Shown piece after piece: positions 34,860 to 47,693 of a DNA stretch of 62,000 nt; position 1 is the first letter of the stretch; each line of letters opens with the position of its first letter. The position numbers were made by a program, and so were the translations under genes. This DNA is from Acanthaster planci (lineage: Eukaryota > Echinodermata > Asteroidea > Valvatida > Acanthasteridae), in the NCBI RefSeq assembly GCF_001949145.1, contig NW_019091627.1, positions 11,139-73,138 of the forward strand, in the 5' to 3' direction. The notes below the pieces were generated by a model. That model ran no database searches. It worked only from the letters and a program-made list of their open reading frames with translations, and was not told the DNA's origin.

Positions 34860-36800
34860 CAAATTTCTGACTCGTCGTGGAAACCGTGGTGGACCCAAAA
34901 GACCAAAGAATATAATCAATGCCTGCCGACTGCCTAGATTCACTAGTGAGATTCCTGTACTTATTCGCCTACGCCCATCCGGAATGTCTCGCCTCGAGGT
35001 AGAGATACAAGGTTGCAATTTAAATCGCAAATAATGTTGAAGACGAAAACTGTACCTGGTACGTAAGCTTACAACTTACCTACTTTGCTCCAGTTAAATT
35101 CCAGATCCATACTCAATAAATTTCATGACATGACTATTGTAACCCATACTAACAATGCAGATACCATAGCTGTGACAGAAACGTAGTTCCATCCAGATAC
35201 ACCTCTCGAACAGTTCAGCATTCCTCGTTTATCTTTCTTTTCTCCAAGGCTAGAAGCGACCGTTTAAGCGGGGGAGTTGCATTTTATGCTAAGCCATTTA
35301 TTGAAGCCAGGAGACTGCCATTATACGTACCTGATGATATTGAGGCATTGTGGATGCTAATGAGACCGCCTATAGATTACTACACCGCCAACTGTGTGGC
35401 CTACTTCCCACCAAGGAAAGAGAATGCTCAAGACTATATTGGCCATCTGATCTGAAGTATCAACTCACCTCTTGTGCAGTATCCTGGATCCAGTTTCCAT
35501 TATCGGAGATCTCAGTGACTTGGATATTTAACCAATTCTGTACGACGAATCTTTCACTCAAGTCGTTTCTCGACCGACAAAAAGCTCCAACATCCTGGGC
35601 AAGATCATCAACAATTACAATCAGTTTTATTCTCAAACTCAGACTCTATGCCCAATAGGCAGAAGCGACCATGCTCGTGTCCTCTTGATACCTAAAGGTC
35701 ACATAGTAAGAACTAATAAAACAAGGAAAATGACTGTCCGTCCAACAACAGATAGTGGCTGCAGGTTGTTTGGCGCATGGATTACCAACCACACTTGAAG
35801 TGACCCATCCAAGTGACCCATATTTAATGCAAGTTTCTCTGCAAGACAATCCAAGAACGCTTAGATTTACACTTGCCCACTCGCGTCATTTGCTTCCACG
35901 AGACAGACGAGCCTCAGCTGAGATTAAGGCAGTCATCTTACAAAGACAAAAGGAACGGCATCAAGGAAACAGGGCTTTATGGCACCATCTGAAGAACAGG
36001 ATGAAACATGCTATTTTTTCAGCTAAAAGAAATTACTATTATAGTAAGATTCATCACTTGAAGAAGGATAATCCTGCTGGCGGGCACAAACAGATACAGT
36101 TACCAACCCAAGGCAGGCCAGACTAGTCAGCTATTGAAGTCTCAGAGGTTGATTGCAGTGACCCAAGAGAGTTTGAGGGTATTGCTGACATGATTAATAA
36201 CCATTTTAGTTAACGTAGCAAATAACATTCCAAGTCTTGACAGATCATTATTTCCTTTTTATTTACCACCTCCTATGCAATGTCTATAGTTCAGCCAAGG
36301 AAAGTTCATAAAGAAGTTTGTAAATTGAAGATCTCTGGAGAATTACCTGTGCTTGTATTGAGGGAGTTTTAGTGATAAACTCAACACTTCTATTGGTCAA
36401 GCGAAAACCGTGGAAACGCACTGAAATAACACCTATCCCCAAGGTAAAATCGCAAACTAATAGAGCCTAGTATAATAGCCCTTACTTGCCATTATGCTTA
36501 AATAGCTGGACGTTTTGTGGCCAGGTGGTTGTTAGAAAGTATTGCTCAATCAATGTGGAAATCGGCTTAGGTCATTATCTGATCAAAATGCTTCACCAGT
36601 TGCACAAAAATACAGATAACCCCAGCCATTGTCCACTACTGTGCTGAGAGACTTCTCCAAAGCCTCTTATCGAATTGATCATAATATCCTAGTCCACGAA
36701 GAGATGAAATTAAAAGTACGACCTTTATGTGTGATATGTTGGTGTGATCACAAGCTTCCTGGCGACAACGTGTGAAATCCGAAGGGAACTTCTCTGGAAT
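34860..36800 (+). pseudogene. LINE relic with endonuclease and RT segments
   Basis: The order on the plus strand is as follows. A basic stretch RRGNRGGPKRPKNII lies at about 34878. An AP-endonuclease start follows (LNSRSILNKFHDMTIVTH and ADTIAVTET, 35093-35185). A later endonuclease piece reads RLPLYVPDDIEALWMLMRPP, split by a frameshift (35312-35370). A linker follows (LPRDRRASAEIKAVILQRQK, NRMKHAIFSAKRNYYYSKI, 35900-36060). The RT pieces near 36650-36780 read DFSKASYRIDHNILVHE and EWLPP. This layout fits an L2/CR1-type LINE. Stops and indels are numerous, and the catalytic YADD part is missing. Confidence 0.75.
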
Positions 36801-36809
36801 GGCTGCCAC

Positions 36810-39800
36810 CTATAAGAAACATTGCTTTCACTTTAAGACGGACTCCAAAATATGAGCAGTTTAATGTCGTACAAAACGTTACAGAGATGTAAACATGCAC
36901 ATTAGGTTTTTAACTGCAAAGCACGTTTTTCTATAAACCACAAATGAACTGAATCGAATCAAATCGAATTTAGTTATCTTAACACCTGGATGTAACATTA
37001 TGTTAGGCAGATTATAGCAATCTGTTCAAACAAAGAGGTTTAGGTGAAAGTGGGTCTCATCACCACAGAAACCTTGTCAACTTGCAAGAGCAGTGGCCAC
37101 CTGCTTGTAAAGCGACTGGTTTGTGCCTGAAAACCCCTCTTTCGAAGGCTTTAGACGTGAAAGGATGGTGATGGGATGAAACGAATTGAAAATGTTTTGA
37201 ACAGAGTGCTGAGTTTTGTGTAATGTACTTCATCATTATTTTGTTCCTAATAGATGGACTCACAGTGTGTGATTCAGGGTTCAACTTCAGATGGTGTAAT
37301 TAAAAAGTTTGGGCTATATTTCAAAGTTATTATTTGGAGAATGGTTTTACTTGCGCTCCAGTAATACGAAACACCACTTTGTTTACTTTTTTCTTGATGT
37401 ATTATCCATCTCATGATTAATACTTAGTAGAAGTAGTATATCCGTCTGTCTCAGGAGACTGTGCGGTTTTGCAGTGACTGGCTGATTCTGGAGTAGCTTT
37501 AGGTATGGCTGAAGAAGCCAGTACGAGAATGACAATCCCTCCACTTCTGGGGACTGGTGAAATCAGACCGCGGTATTATGCCTGGCTTAGGACCTCCCTC
37601 CCCCGTCTCTACGCTATATACTGCTGGGTTAGCGTCTCTTAAAACTGCGCGAAATTCTTTCTGCACCTTTTGTCTACAGGCCGGTCACTCTAGAGTTACA
37701 ACCTTCCAGGTACTCACATGTGTACCGTATAAACTAAAAACTTGACACTAACCCCAACCTCATCCCTACATGTGCATAGAAGTGTGACGTTACGTTCACA
37801 TCATCGGGTGTTCAATTACAAGCGATTGTAGTTTTAAAAAATCAAATTCTATCTTATGTTATACATGAATTGATGCATTGTGGAGATCATCTTTGGGCAT
37901 CAGATAGAGCATGAGTTGGGGAACAATTTTATCCTAGTGTCAAAGTCGTCAGATCTTCGCTTCCGGGTCAGTGAATGGTTAAAGTTAAGGGACACTGTAA
38001 GGCTCACAGCAAACACTGGGATATTTAAGTTAAAACCTTAACAGAAACCTTGATGTCGAGATGTGCTACTTCCATGAGTCACCATAACGTCATCTGATAT
38101 CAAATTACAAGTACTATAAAGTCACACTTCAAGAAATGTTTTCAACTATAACTTAAGAATTAAATGAGATTGCACGTTCATATAAACCATAATATGTAAA
38201 CAAAATATGGAACGTCAAGGGATCTCGAGTTCTGCGGTAATTGGAAGTGCTATGCTATGGCAGTTATGACATGTTCTACACCCAACCAAATCACTAACAG
38301 TTGTATTTTAAGCAATGTACAATGATTGCTGGCCTATTGAAAGGATGCCCTCATATTTTTTAATCTCGGATTTATTTTTCATACATCCGTGAAAGTGGAC
38401 TAAATCCACTAGTTGGACGGAAATTAATTAGAGTTTCTAATAATGACGTCATGATCCCGGACGTTACCGAAAGGACAATTTCAAGATAATCAGTTTTCTT
38501 TTTACTTTCGTCATTTAATACGCATCTATTTCAGAGAGTATTAGGCACAAATATTATGGTTAATTTTTTTTCTGATGGCATGTATAGAATTTATGTGGGG
38601 TTCTCAAACCAGAAACCGACATTGCTTCAATATCGAAGCGATATTGGTGGTGATATTAAAGCGTTTGCAACTTTAAAAATACGTTTCTTCTAGGTTTTAA
38701 GTTACTGTCAACTCCCTTTTTCTGTTCTGAGCGTATATGCATGCATGACTAGTAGTCCTACATGCGTGCGATTAACTGCATACAGTTGATTATTTAATCA
38801 ATTAGAAAAAGCGATAACCCTGTATATCACGTTCAACCCCCCATACATCCACACCCACACACACTATCAGAGGAACTACCAGAGGCTGGGTCATTAACCC
38901 TGCATATCACGCCCCCCCCACACACACACACCCACACACCCAACCAGAGGCTGGCCGGGTCATGTACGTATTACTGTGAGATTTTCGTAGAGGCGCGCTA
39001 AGCTTTGAGCATCAGGTGGTCTTTCAAATTGGACGGGACATGATTGACCATGGTACATTATTAAGATTTGGAAAAATGCAGACATGCAGATGCCTTCTAT
39101 CATTAGTGCCTTCTTGTCACGATTGAATCTAATGCTTTATCATACACTGCAAATACCCTCTTCAAGGACCTTCTGAGCCCAACTTACCTGCTGCCTTATT
39201 GAGAGAAAAAGCCCACTCACCAGAGCTAATTTCTGACGGGTCAGTTATCGCATAATCAGAGGCTTGTTGCCGCGACTGCAATCAGACACTAGTTTCTGCT
39301 TGGGTAATTTGTAGGGTGTTTTCTCGACTTTGGTTATGCCCGGTGACGTCGTTATGTTGGACCAAACGACAACCAAAAGACGGAGTTGGCGAAAAACAAC
39401 AACTTTTGTTGTCTGCAAAGTAAGTAAATTATGTATTCTCCAGTATGTCTTTGCATGTAGCTATTTACAATTTTTTTCTGTTCTACTACATAATAATGCT
39501 AATAGCCGAGAAAGCAGCAGTTTTAGATAACTTTAGAGAACGAGTCTGCTACCTTTCATTTGGTCTCTCCTGGGTGGCGTAACGTTCTGCGTTTGTGCGG
39601 ATCAACTTCAACATATTCCCGCTTTGACAACACGAACAAGTTCGTTTAGGTTTCACAAAAGTACAAAGCATGTGTAAAGCAGACGCTCCGCACTATAGTC
39701 TCATAAAAACTACATTAAGGTAAAAACCAGGTTAAAACCATGTGATTGCTACCCCGTGCTTCAAAATTTACTCTATGGACTCACAGGTAAAAATGGCCTT

Positions 39801-40190
39801 GAGCCAATTTCTGCTTGTTTATTTTATACTTGTGTTGTGGTTGACTTCAAATGTAGAACTACTTATTTCAAAGATACTTGGGGAGAGATGCCTTTGGCCC
39901 CCTAGGTCTTAGAGCGAAAGATATTTCATTTTTCCGACTCACCTAATTTCCGTCAGTGTCTTGCACAACTAGGCAAAAATCCTTGTCAGTTCTGGTAATT
40001 TTTATTTACCCTTTTCCTCAAAAACCAACAAATAAAGCTACGAATATCAATTATAATTTATTTCAGATCCCTTTTAAAAGTGTATACCCAACGCCGTTCT
40101 ATCCACCCTGAGTGGGGCCAAGATGGGCGCAATAGCAACTAAGGCTCCTTGACTTGATTTTCAACATATTGCTAGTGGCATCTGAATTTT
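36810..40190. other. Intergenic DNA with one tandem duplication
   Basis: No gene was recognised in this 3.4-kb stretch. At 38814-38960 a segment starting TAACCCTGTATATCACG is repeated from 38893 (TAACCCTGCATATCACG). Each copy has a C/ACACAC-rich middle and a CCAGAGGCTGG end. Confidence 0.5.
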
Positions 40191-40199
40191 TCGAGCGTT

Positions 40200-40810
40200 A
40201 TTTTAAAGATGGATAAAAGCAGTAGAAGATGATGAAATATGCTGCCGGCTTCTTAAAGTTGCACATCAGCCAGCTGTTCTTCCTCTATTGACCAAAATAA
40301 TCAATATATGCTTAACAAAGGTCAGGTTCCCAACATCATGAACAAGGCTCTTGTGCTGCAACTGTATAAATCGGGTGATAAATCTAACGTTGAAAACTCC
40401 CCTCCTATCTCTTTTACCAACATTAAGTATAATTTTAGATCCGGCCGTTTATGAGCAATTGTACGGGTTTATAAATGATAATGAGCTCATGCATCGCTAT
40501 CAATCTGATTTTTGCCATCAACACTCCACTCTTACTATCCGTATGAAATTGATGAAGTTGGTTATTCAGCGGAGTAAAAACGTTGATTGTGGTGACCTGA
40601 CTGGTATTGCTTAATTGACCTCCGTAAAGCTTTCGATACGGTTTACCGTGAATTTCTTGTCATTAAATTAGATTATCTTGGATGTTCAGAAAACGCAATT
40701 AATTGGCTTAAACCCTATCTGTCTGGGCATACACAAAGAATTTCTCGCAAGAATGACTTTTTAAAACCACAACGTGTTGTTAACAGAGTGCCTAAGGGAT
40801 CTTGTGATAA
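40200..40810 (+). pseudogene. LINE RT fragment
   Basis: Frames read INICLTKGQVPNIMNKALVL and LYKSGDKSNVEN (40300-40395), then EQLYGFINDNELMHRYQSDF with HSTLTI (40455-40530). Remnants of the KAFDTV block follow near 40630. These match the RT segments upstream of and including LYKxGDKxxxxNYRPIS and QxGFRxxHST. At least two frameshifts are present, and the copy ends before YADD. Confidence 0.7.
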
Positions 40811-40964
40811 ACTCTGAAGGATGGCATATGCCATTAATAAGTGCATAGAAGTGTAGTTGAGCGTGTATAAACCTGTGGTTAATAACTGGTGAGCGGCCTG
40901 GTTGCTGATAATGGCCCAAGCCGCCTTTGTTCCCATTCGTAAACACAATTTTGATAAATTGGGT

Positions 40965-41085
40965 AAAAAAATAAACAAACAGACAAACGCCCCAAAAACA
41001 AACAAACAAAAACTCAACAAACAAACAACCCAACACCCCAACGTCCCAAACAAACAAAAAACCCAAGACAAAACAGGACAAATAT
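40965..41085 (+). repeat. (CAAA)n-like low-complexity tract
   Basis: An imperfect run of AAACAAAC/CCCAA units. Flanking open frames are artefacts of this composition. Confidence 0.9.
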
Positions 41086-41339
41086 ACAAACAATTTCATG
41101 AAGCAAACTTCTGTCACATTTATTCTCCTTAATGGAGGCCATTCATTAAAAATTTTGTTTTGTCTGTTGGGCTGTCATACTTCGAGATGTTCGAATGCTT
41201 TTATTCTCACGGGTGCAAATCACGCCACTGTTTGTTGTGTTTCCATTTGTGGATTATTCAGGCATACTATGTATTACAGATGTGTGTCAGTGATTGTACT
41301 CTCATTCAGGTCCTACACCCATGGAGTGTTGCAACACAC

Positions 41340-41740
41340 TTCGTGTCCGCTATTCTCGTACTTTTTACCATGTCGGACCCTTCAGACTTATCGGCTGATC
41401 CGGCTGTGATTTTCGAAAAATTCAAAGAGTAGGCCTATTTCGATAGTAAATTTAATTCATTCTCAAAAGCTTCCGATGAAGTAACGCTAAAAGAGCTGCA
41501 GGTTAAAATGGATGCCAAACACCTACCCAAACCTTGGAACTTTGCTCAGTTTGAATTCTGTGGTAAACTCGAATACTCACTGATCAAAATTGACATTGAT
41601 GCAGGTCTGAGTTTCCTCCGCGAATCCACTTCACTGATTGCTGATAGGAAATTAACAAACCAGAATCACAGACACCAGGAAAGCCGGTTGGGCAACAGTA
41701 CCTCAGTTACAAAAGAAAGAGGCCAATAATGTTTTTTTTT
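41340..41740 (+). pseudogene. Possible gag/ORF1 remnant of a tyrosine-recombinase retrotransposon
   Basis: Plus-strand frames give SDPSDLSADPAVIFEKF, then LKELQVKMDAKHLPKPWNFA, FEFCGKLEYSL and IDAGLSFLRESTSLIADRK. The final two pieces resemble the FEFxGNxxQYxFN ... GxxLLxERxKLIxIADxSExGW segment that I associate with ORF1 products of DIRS-like elements. Stops lie at 41430 and 41727. The match is short and the family call tentative. Confidence 0.35.
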
Positions 41741-41749
41741 CAGAATAAC

Positions 41750-42990
41750 AAAGGAAGATTGCAACTGCGTGGGAAAAGGCCATCAAGGAAAACGAAGCCC
41801 AGAAGCAAAAGCGTCCACGTGACTCTGAACAAAATGCCACTGCTACTTCCGTTAATTATCCAGATCGTCTCCCTTTGGTACTTATTTCTTTGGTACTCGT
41901 TTGCTTAATGCACCACTCCATAATACTTTGTCAATATTCAGATAGCGCTCGTGTTCAGACCTCAAGCCCATGGTTACCAAATAAACATAAATACAGTATT
42001 TCCTGTTTCTTTCCTGGTGTTTCTTACCGCTGTCCAATCACGTAAAACTGTTTTTCATTTGGATGAGGGAAGCGAAGTAGCATGAAAATAGCGAAACATC
42101 TAGTGTCAGGCTCTTTATAGTCAATTTTTGTTAAGGTTTGTAAAATAAAACCAGACTAACTTGATGTGCTTATTGACTGTTTATGTTTCGTAGGGGAAAA
42201 CGTTAAATTTTAAAGATGTCGAAAAAGACAAAGTTTGCACGTTTTTTTCAATACAACCAAGCTCCCTTTTACTAGGATGATGGAACTAGGAGTTCAAAGA
42301 CGATGCCTCTTTGAATCTCAGAATTGAATGATGATGTTTTTTCGGAAACATGGAATGCAATGCGTTTGGGTGCATTCGGACGGGTATATGACGCAAAGCC
42401 CTCGTAGGCTAGCTCCTAAAAGGTGTCATTCCAACTCATTAAAACCTAAGCGCGGATGGGGAGGGGGGGGGGCAAAGGGGCATGCTTCGCCAAAAAATAG
42501 GATTTTTAAAATCAGAATTAGATATTAAGTGTCTTAAATGGAGGATAATTGTTTTGCCATTTTGTCATTGATTTCATCATTTGATGTTATCGAGTTACAT
42601 TGTCGTTGAATTTTATGCTTGATGCTATGTTTTGATCTAATATACGTTATCTTTGAATTCTGCATTCCGGAGATATATTATCATTCAAATCAGTGCTTCC
42701 ACATTGTTACTGTTGAATTCTGTGTTTCGGGGATACTATATCATTGAAACCAGTGTTATCCAGAGTATGTTTCTATTTTTTTTTTACGATAAACTAGCTC
42801 AGTATAGTAACGCGGTATTATGGATGGGCGTTTAAGTTTCCTTAGTACATTACAGGCGTCTGGAGTAATAATGATTCAATTTCGGTGCACAGTTGGTGTA
42901 TGTGAGCGAGTACGTATGCGGGCAATCACAGGGCGTGATGAGCCAGGCGGCCGTGCGTGCTCCAATAAGAAAAGGTTCTACATCAGACCC
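41750..42990. other. No gene recognised
   Basis: Short open frames only. A G-run with GGGGAGGGG lies near 42460, and two diverged versions of GAATTCTGxxTTxCGGxGATA lie at 42655 and 42715. Confidence 0.4.
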
Positions 42991-42995
42991 AAATA

Positions 42996-43989
42996 TTATT
43001 CAAATTCAATGTTGGAGTTATTTGATGAAGCAGCAAAGCCTGGGGTAATATTGATAATATTCCTCCTGTTAAATGTGCAGCCCGAAAATAGGAACTGCGT
43101 TGACGTGCCACCTGGAGCTTCGTGTGCCGGTGCGGCGCTGGTGTGAGTTACCGTTGTAGCAGTTGTACAGGAAGCCGAATGAAACGGCTGAGTAGCTCCT
43201 GTTGGAGACCACTTGTCAGGACGGCGCCTGATGGCTGGTATGGTGTCAATCACCGGATGAAGGGCATTTGACATGGCTCCGTGTTGCTTTTCAGACGCAT
43301 CAGAACAGTAGTGTTTGATTGAAGACTCAATGCAATGGCCCGATAACGACATGATGACTCGAGTGTCGCAGCCCGTCTCGTTGAGCATGGTGATCGCTGT
43401 TGCCTTGATGCTGTATTTGGTGTATTAACTGACTGAACTCTGCCTTCTTGGAATTATGTTTCGTCAGGTTGCCAATTGTGTTCTTGCCCGTAGGTGTTTT
43501 GTGCTACCAGCTACGAGGTTCGTCATCTCGGAACGAGCAGAGTTGTTGCAGAAAAGCATCTTCCTTGACGTCTTGAAGACAAATAAATCTTTTTTTTTTC
43601 AGATCTGCGCCTTCTCTTCCCCTTCTGCCTTAAAGAAGGATTTTGACCCACACCATTCTCAGGAGGCTTTGCGGATTAGATGTTAACAGGGTTTCACTTG
43701 TGGACATCTTGATGATATCTGCAGATGTGATAGCCGGTTTATGAGTGCTTCTGTCATGGCCCTCCGTTTTGATGCGTTTCGTCAATTCGAGAAGACCCGA
43801 CAAGAAATCTCGTTCTCTGAGGATGGTGATCCTGTGGCTGAAACCTTTCAATGACTGAAATGGGTACGGTGCTCCAATTTGCTTTCTGACACCTTCAGAG
43901 AATCGTCTCAGAAGAGATGCAAGATCTTTGACTGGAGATTGTTCTATGTCGGGGTTTTCACTTGAACTTGTGCACCAATCTGCAGTCAA
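42996..43989 (-). pseudogene. Crypton-like tyrosine recombinase relic
   Basis: The minus-strand frame 43989-43630 contains LASLLRRFSEGVRKQIG, GLLELTKRIKTEG, HKPAITSADIIKM and NPQSLLRMVWVKILL. This is the N-terminal core-binding region of Crypton/DUF3504-type tyrosine recombinases, including the conserved NPxxLxxxVWF-like block. After a broken stretch, the frame 43388-42996 gives SGHCIESSIKHYCSDASEKQ, the C-terminal GHxxxxSxxxY box with its nucleophilic Tyr. A tail with FLFSGCTFN follows, matching the F.GCTF-type ending of this family. The intervening Arg/His motif region is frameshifted. Crypton enzymes cut and rejoin DNA via a 3'-phosphotyrosine; this copy is dead. Confidence 0.75.
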
Positions 43990-43994
43990 AAAGA

Positions 43995-45030
43995 TAAGAC
44001 GTGCGCATGAATAGGATGCTGCCTTTACAAAATTGTCATAAACATAAACCTAGGTTCTGCTTTTCAATTCCCAAATAAAAGAACCATAAATGTAACCCCC
44101 AGACCCTGCCCAAAATACTTCCACTGCCGACTTATCCAATGTTTCCTGTGAACAGTTGCTCCCATTTTATACACTAACTCCTTATTTTCATCTTTTCTTG
44201 TCCAAAGTCTGATAGTGATTAGGCATTTTTTTTCTCTCAGGAATCTGCTTTCAAATAATAATCTGGACTTCTATCAATGCAAATGGCATATAAACTTACA
44301 AATTAATTCATTAGGAATAATTAACGCACCTTTAAAAATCTTGAAATCCCATGTTGTCACGAACGAGGTACTCTTCTCATCCTCTGCCCTTCCAACTCTG
44401 TGAGCTCAGCTTCGCTCAGTTTCTCCTTCAAAGTCATTATTTCTTCCTGATTTTGCTGCTGTTGCTGCTGCCTCTCTTGCTCCTGTATTGCTGTAATTCA
44501 ACCCCACATATTGAACCATCATTTCCGAAAATCTAAAATACATGAAGAACAGTGTAAATTATTGGTTTCATACGAAGATGAACATTTAGAGTTTGGAATT
44601 TTATGATGGTCTGTCGGTAAAAGCCAAACTAAAAACAGATCAAAATATTTTACACACTTGCATAATTTATAAGGTAATAAACTTAAGGCAATGTTCTACT
44701 TTTGCAAAAGATTCAAATATTTTATTTAACCTTTGCTCTAACCTTGGCGTAATGTCAACTCAACAAAATCTGAAATCCATCCGCTGAACGTAGGTAAATC
44801 CTTGCAACGTTGTACAATCTCATTTTCAGGAAAGCACCGGGAGTGAAAACAAACTTACGTGAACAAGGAGATCTAGGTACAATATCGCCGGACGTGAAAG
44901 GTCGTTAAAATAAAATTCGTTTCTCCCCATCTCCAGGCAACTTTTCCTAAATATTACCTGAGGAGGACGAAGGTAAAATTCCGACCTGAGTGTTTCACGG
45001 AGTGGTTTTGGTAAGGAATTATTTTGTCCA
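43995..45030. other. No gene recognised
   Basis: There is a Leu/Pro-coding low-complexity tract (TTGCTGCTGTTGCTGC) at about 44450-44480. Nothing else is supported. Confidence 0.4.
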
Positions 45031-45034
45031 AAAA

Positions 45035-46280
45035 TCATTGAACGTGATAGGACTGCCCGATATAAAATTCCCATGGGCAGATCATAGGGGGTTCCGGAAG
45101 CTCGCTGCGTGTCCTTCGACTTTTAGGCTCTATAAAAAATGACAATAAGCGACCCAATACAGACCTCGGTGGCAGACCACAATTACGAGTAATAGGCGGC
45201 TTTGTACATATTACGGAATTATGCAAAACATACTGGCTTCTGCCACAGAAGTAAGGCTTTTCCTCGTATGCCACAATGTTTTAATTTAGGGATCAAGCTA
45301 TCATTCACCATATCAAGTGCTTTTGATAAGTCCTGAAACAAGCTAATGGAAAAGTGATTTGTATCTGTATTTTTATACAATTTGTTAAAACTACATAAAT
45401 TAGTAGAGCGATTACTTTTAAGGCCAAACTTATACACTGGTATAACCTAAGTCTTTTTCAACCCATCAGGAAAACCTTGACATGTCAAAGATTTATTGAA
45501 GATCTCAGCCAGCGTTTGGCTAGTGAAGGATCAGCTTGTTTGATAACAAAGGAGCTCAAGGAATTTTGTACACATTAACAATACGAGTGAATTCGATCGT
45601 CTATCATCTAAAAATGCATCAAAGGAGTACTACACAGCGGCAGCTCACTGTCACGCTTGTTCCCTTTCAGTGGCGTAGCTAGGATTTTACTAGGGGGTGC
45701 ACAAGGCGGCACCAGCATGTTACGGTGGGCACCATCTTTCAGTGTTTTTTTTTGGGGGGGGGCAAACTTTTGTTAGCCTTGTTCAATATCCATTCATCCA
45801 TTCATCTCGTCTTTAGTGGGGTGTGTGTCCTCTCCCAGCCCCCCCCCCCCGCGGTGGCTACGCCCCTGCTCCCCATGTCAACAAAATATTTGTTAAAAGG
45901 TATGAGTAATTTCTTTGCTATAAGTGAGTTTGTAGTGCCAATACAAAATAAGAATTTGGTTTTCAATACGCTTATTAAGTTATGAGTTTCCAGGTATCCT
46001 TAACGTTGTTTCTTATTGTTGATTGGTCTGATTAAATAGTTTTTCTTTATTACTTTACAACAGAGCTGAGTTTATTTTTATACCAAGTATATTTGGATTT
46101 GTTTTGTGAGGTATGGTTCTTGAGGAACTTCTTGTACAAGTGGTTGTTCCTCCTAATATAATTGTAGATAACCTCAGACATCCATGGAGATTTGGATTTA
46201 TGGAAACGATATGTTACTTCAATCATGAGAAAATGTCCACCGTAGAGTTGTTCAACATGACCTAAGAAATTATTATGCAT
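45035..46280 (-). pseudogene. LINE relic (linker and RT), interrupted by a MITE
   Basis: On the minus strand, SPWMSEVIYNYIRRNNHLYK, then KKFLKNHTSQNKSKYTWYKN (46200-46060), is the endonuclease-RT linker of Jockey/CR1-like LINEs. Next comes RT at 45437-45219 (FGLKSNRSTNL, FQDLSKALDMVNDSLIPKL, KHCGIRGKALLLW) and at 45220-45110 (GLPPRSVLGRLLSFF). The RT block order is conserved, but frames are shifted and the catalytic Asp region is missing. A hAT-like MITE (45668-45868) sits between the linker and the RT. Confidence 0.75.
45668..45868. repeat. MITE with CAGTGGCGTAGC ends
   Basis: It starts CAGTGGCGTAGCTAGG and ends GTGGCTACGCCCCTG, imperfect inverted repeats typical of hAT-like MITEs in animals. 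An internal C10 run and a G8 run add low complexity. The target duplication is too diverged to call. Confidence 0.7.
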
Positions 46281-46677
46281 ACAATGATATCATTTTGTAA
46301 CATTTCATTTTGCCAGTCAGTTTCATTTGCATCATGAATAAAGTTTTCAATGTTAAATTGTTAAAAACCCACCTCTGCTATTTAGCAGAGGTTAAGTATT
46401 TGCCGGAGCACTTTCTCTTAAGTCACTAAGAATTAAAAATACCAGTAGACAGTCACTAACATCTGTTACCAGAAACCCAATAGAATGGTTTTAATACTCA
46501 TTTGTCGGTTTGTTTATGGTTGGATAAACTGAGAAGCCAGAATATACATGAAATTTGCACAGTATTATCAGAATCAGAATCCAGTATCTTTATGTTATAA
46601 TCAACCATAATATAGTATTTTTTGTTCTCAGAATTTACGCGACCAATATCATCAAAATGATCTGGAGACCGTGTACG

Positions 46678-46720
46678 TGACCGTGAGCGTGACCGTGTAC
46701 CGTGTACGTGCATGGTGTTT
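46678..46720 (+). repeat. Short GACCGTGTACGTGA tandem array
   Basis: Imperfect repeats of GTGACCGTGTACGT/GTGAGCGTGACC lie immediately upstream of the MITE at 46750. Confidence 0.8.
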
Positions 46721-46749
46721 GTGCACTATGCTAGCAGGCGAAATCTTTC

Positions 46750-46924
46750 AGGGTGCGTTCGAGCGAGCTACTCACGTTAACACGAGTACACTCCTGAGTT
46801 CTCGAACGGCTTGAGTACGACTCGAGGGTCAGCGAGAGTATACTCTCGCTAGAGGGCGAGTATACTCCTGTGGCCAAATGTAATACGCACGCACCCTACT
46901 CGTATTACCGCGCGAACGCACCCT
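46750..46924. repeat. 175-bp MITE with AGGGTGCGTTCG ends
   Basis: The ends AGGGTGCGTTCG and CGAACGCACCCT are perfect 12-bp inverted repeats. The body contains a perfect 20-bp palindrome AGCGAGAGTATACTCTCGCT at 46831-46850 and further GAGTATACTC words. No target duplication was recognised. Confidence 0.8.
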
Positions 46925-46929
46925 TAGTG

Positions 46930-47510
46930 TAGATCATTATTGTTTCAATTATCGCGGGCTTTTAAAAATTGATTTTTTTACAAGGAAATTTAAGTCAGGA
47001 ATACCCTCTCCTTTATAATCAACAGGTAGGTTTCCAAGTTATTGAAATATTATCTTTTGTGCAGAAGAGTTTTAGACATTTTGGTGTTTGATTGTAGAAG
47101 CTACAGGCTTGGATTTTTGTTTGAGCCCTCTAAGTGTATCAAAGGATGGCGTTCTTTATATCAACGCTAAGAGCTTCACAGCCTTTTCAACAACCCAAAG
47201 GATTCAATGTGGTCAAACTACACGACACATTGCGTTTTTAATGAGTGGATTTCATATATTTTGATAAATTTCCATCAGTTATTATACTTCATGCCTTGTA
47301 CAAGTTTAATTAACAGGAACAACACACACATTTACCCTTCCCTGATGGAATAGGCAGGACTAACACTGTATGTTAATGTTTAGTTTGTATCATTGTGCTG
47401 CTATACTTCGGGGACTTAAGTTCATTTTTGAACGTTTATAACAAAAGAACAACCAAAATAAATGGGGCTAGCACTGCGAAATACTTGTAAATTGACAGAA
47501 TAAATAAGTA
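46930..47510. other. No gene recognised
   Basis: AT-rich spacer between two MITEs. Confidence 0.4.
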
Positions 47511-47516
47511 CTTTTG

Positions 47517-47693
47517 CAGTGGCGTCACTGGGGTACATTTTTCAGAGGGGTACTTCAGGGAGGGTTCATTTTCTGGAGGGCACACTCATTTTAGTTAGGT
47601 CACCCGTTAAGAACTAACTAAGCAGACTATCACCATTTTTGTTCTCTGATTTTTGTGTAAGGCAGGCCGGGGGGGGGGCTGTTCACGCCACTG
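47517..47693. repeat. MITE with CAGTGGCGTCAC ends
   Basis: It starts CAGTGGCGTCACTGG and ends TTCACGCCACTG, 177 bp overall, with a G9 run. It appears related to the element at 45668-45868 by its terminal CAGTGGCGT. Confidence 0.75.

Noticed and set aside
38814-38960. CRISPR-like repeat arrangement
   Set aside because: There are only two diverged units in a eukaryotic context; it is a simple tandem duplication with CA-rich middles.
40902-41132. Asn/Lys/Thr/Gln-rich open frames
   Set aside because: These are products of the CAAA-type low-complexity tract.
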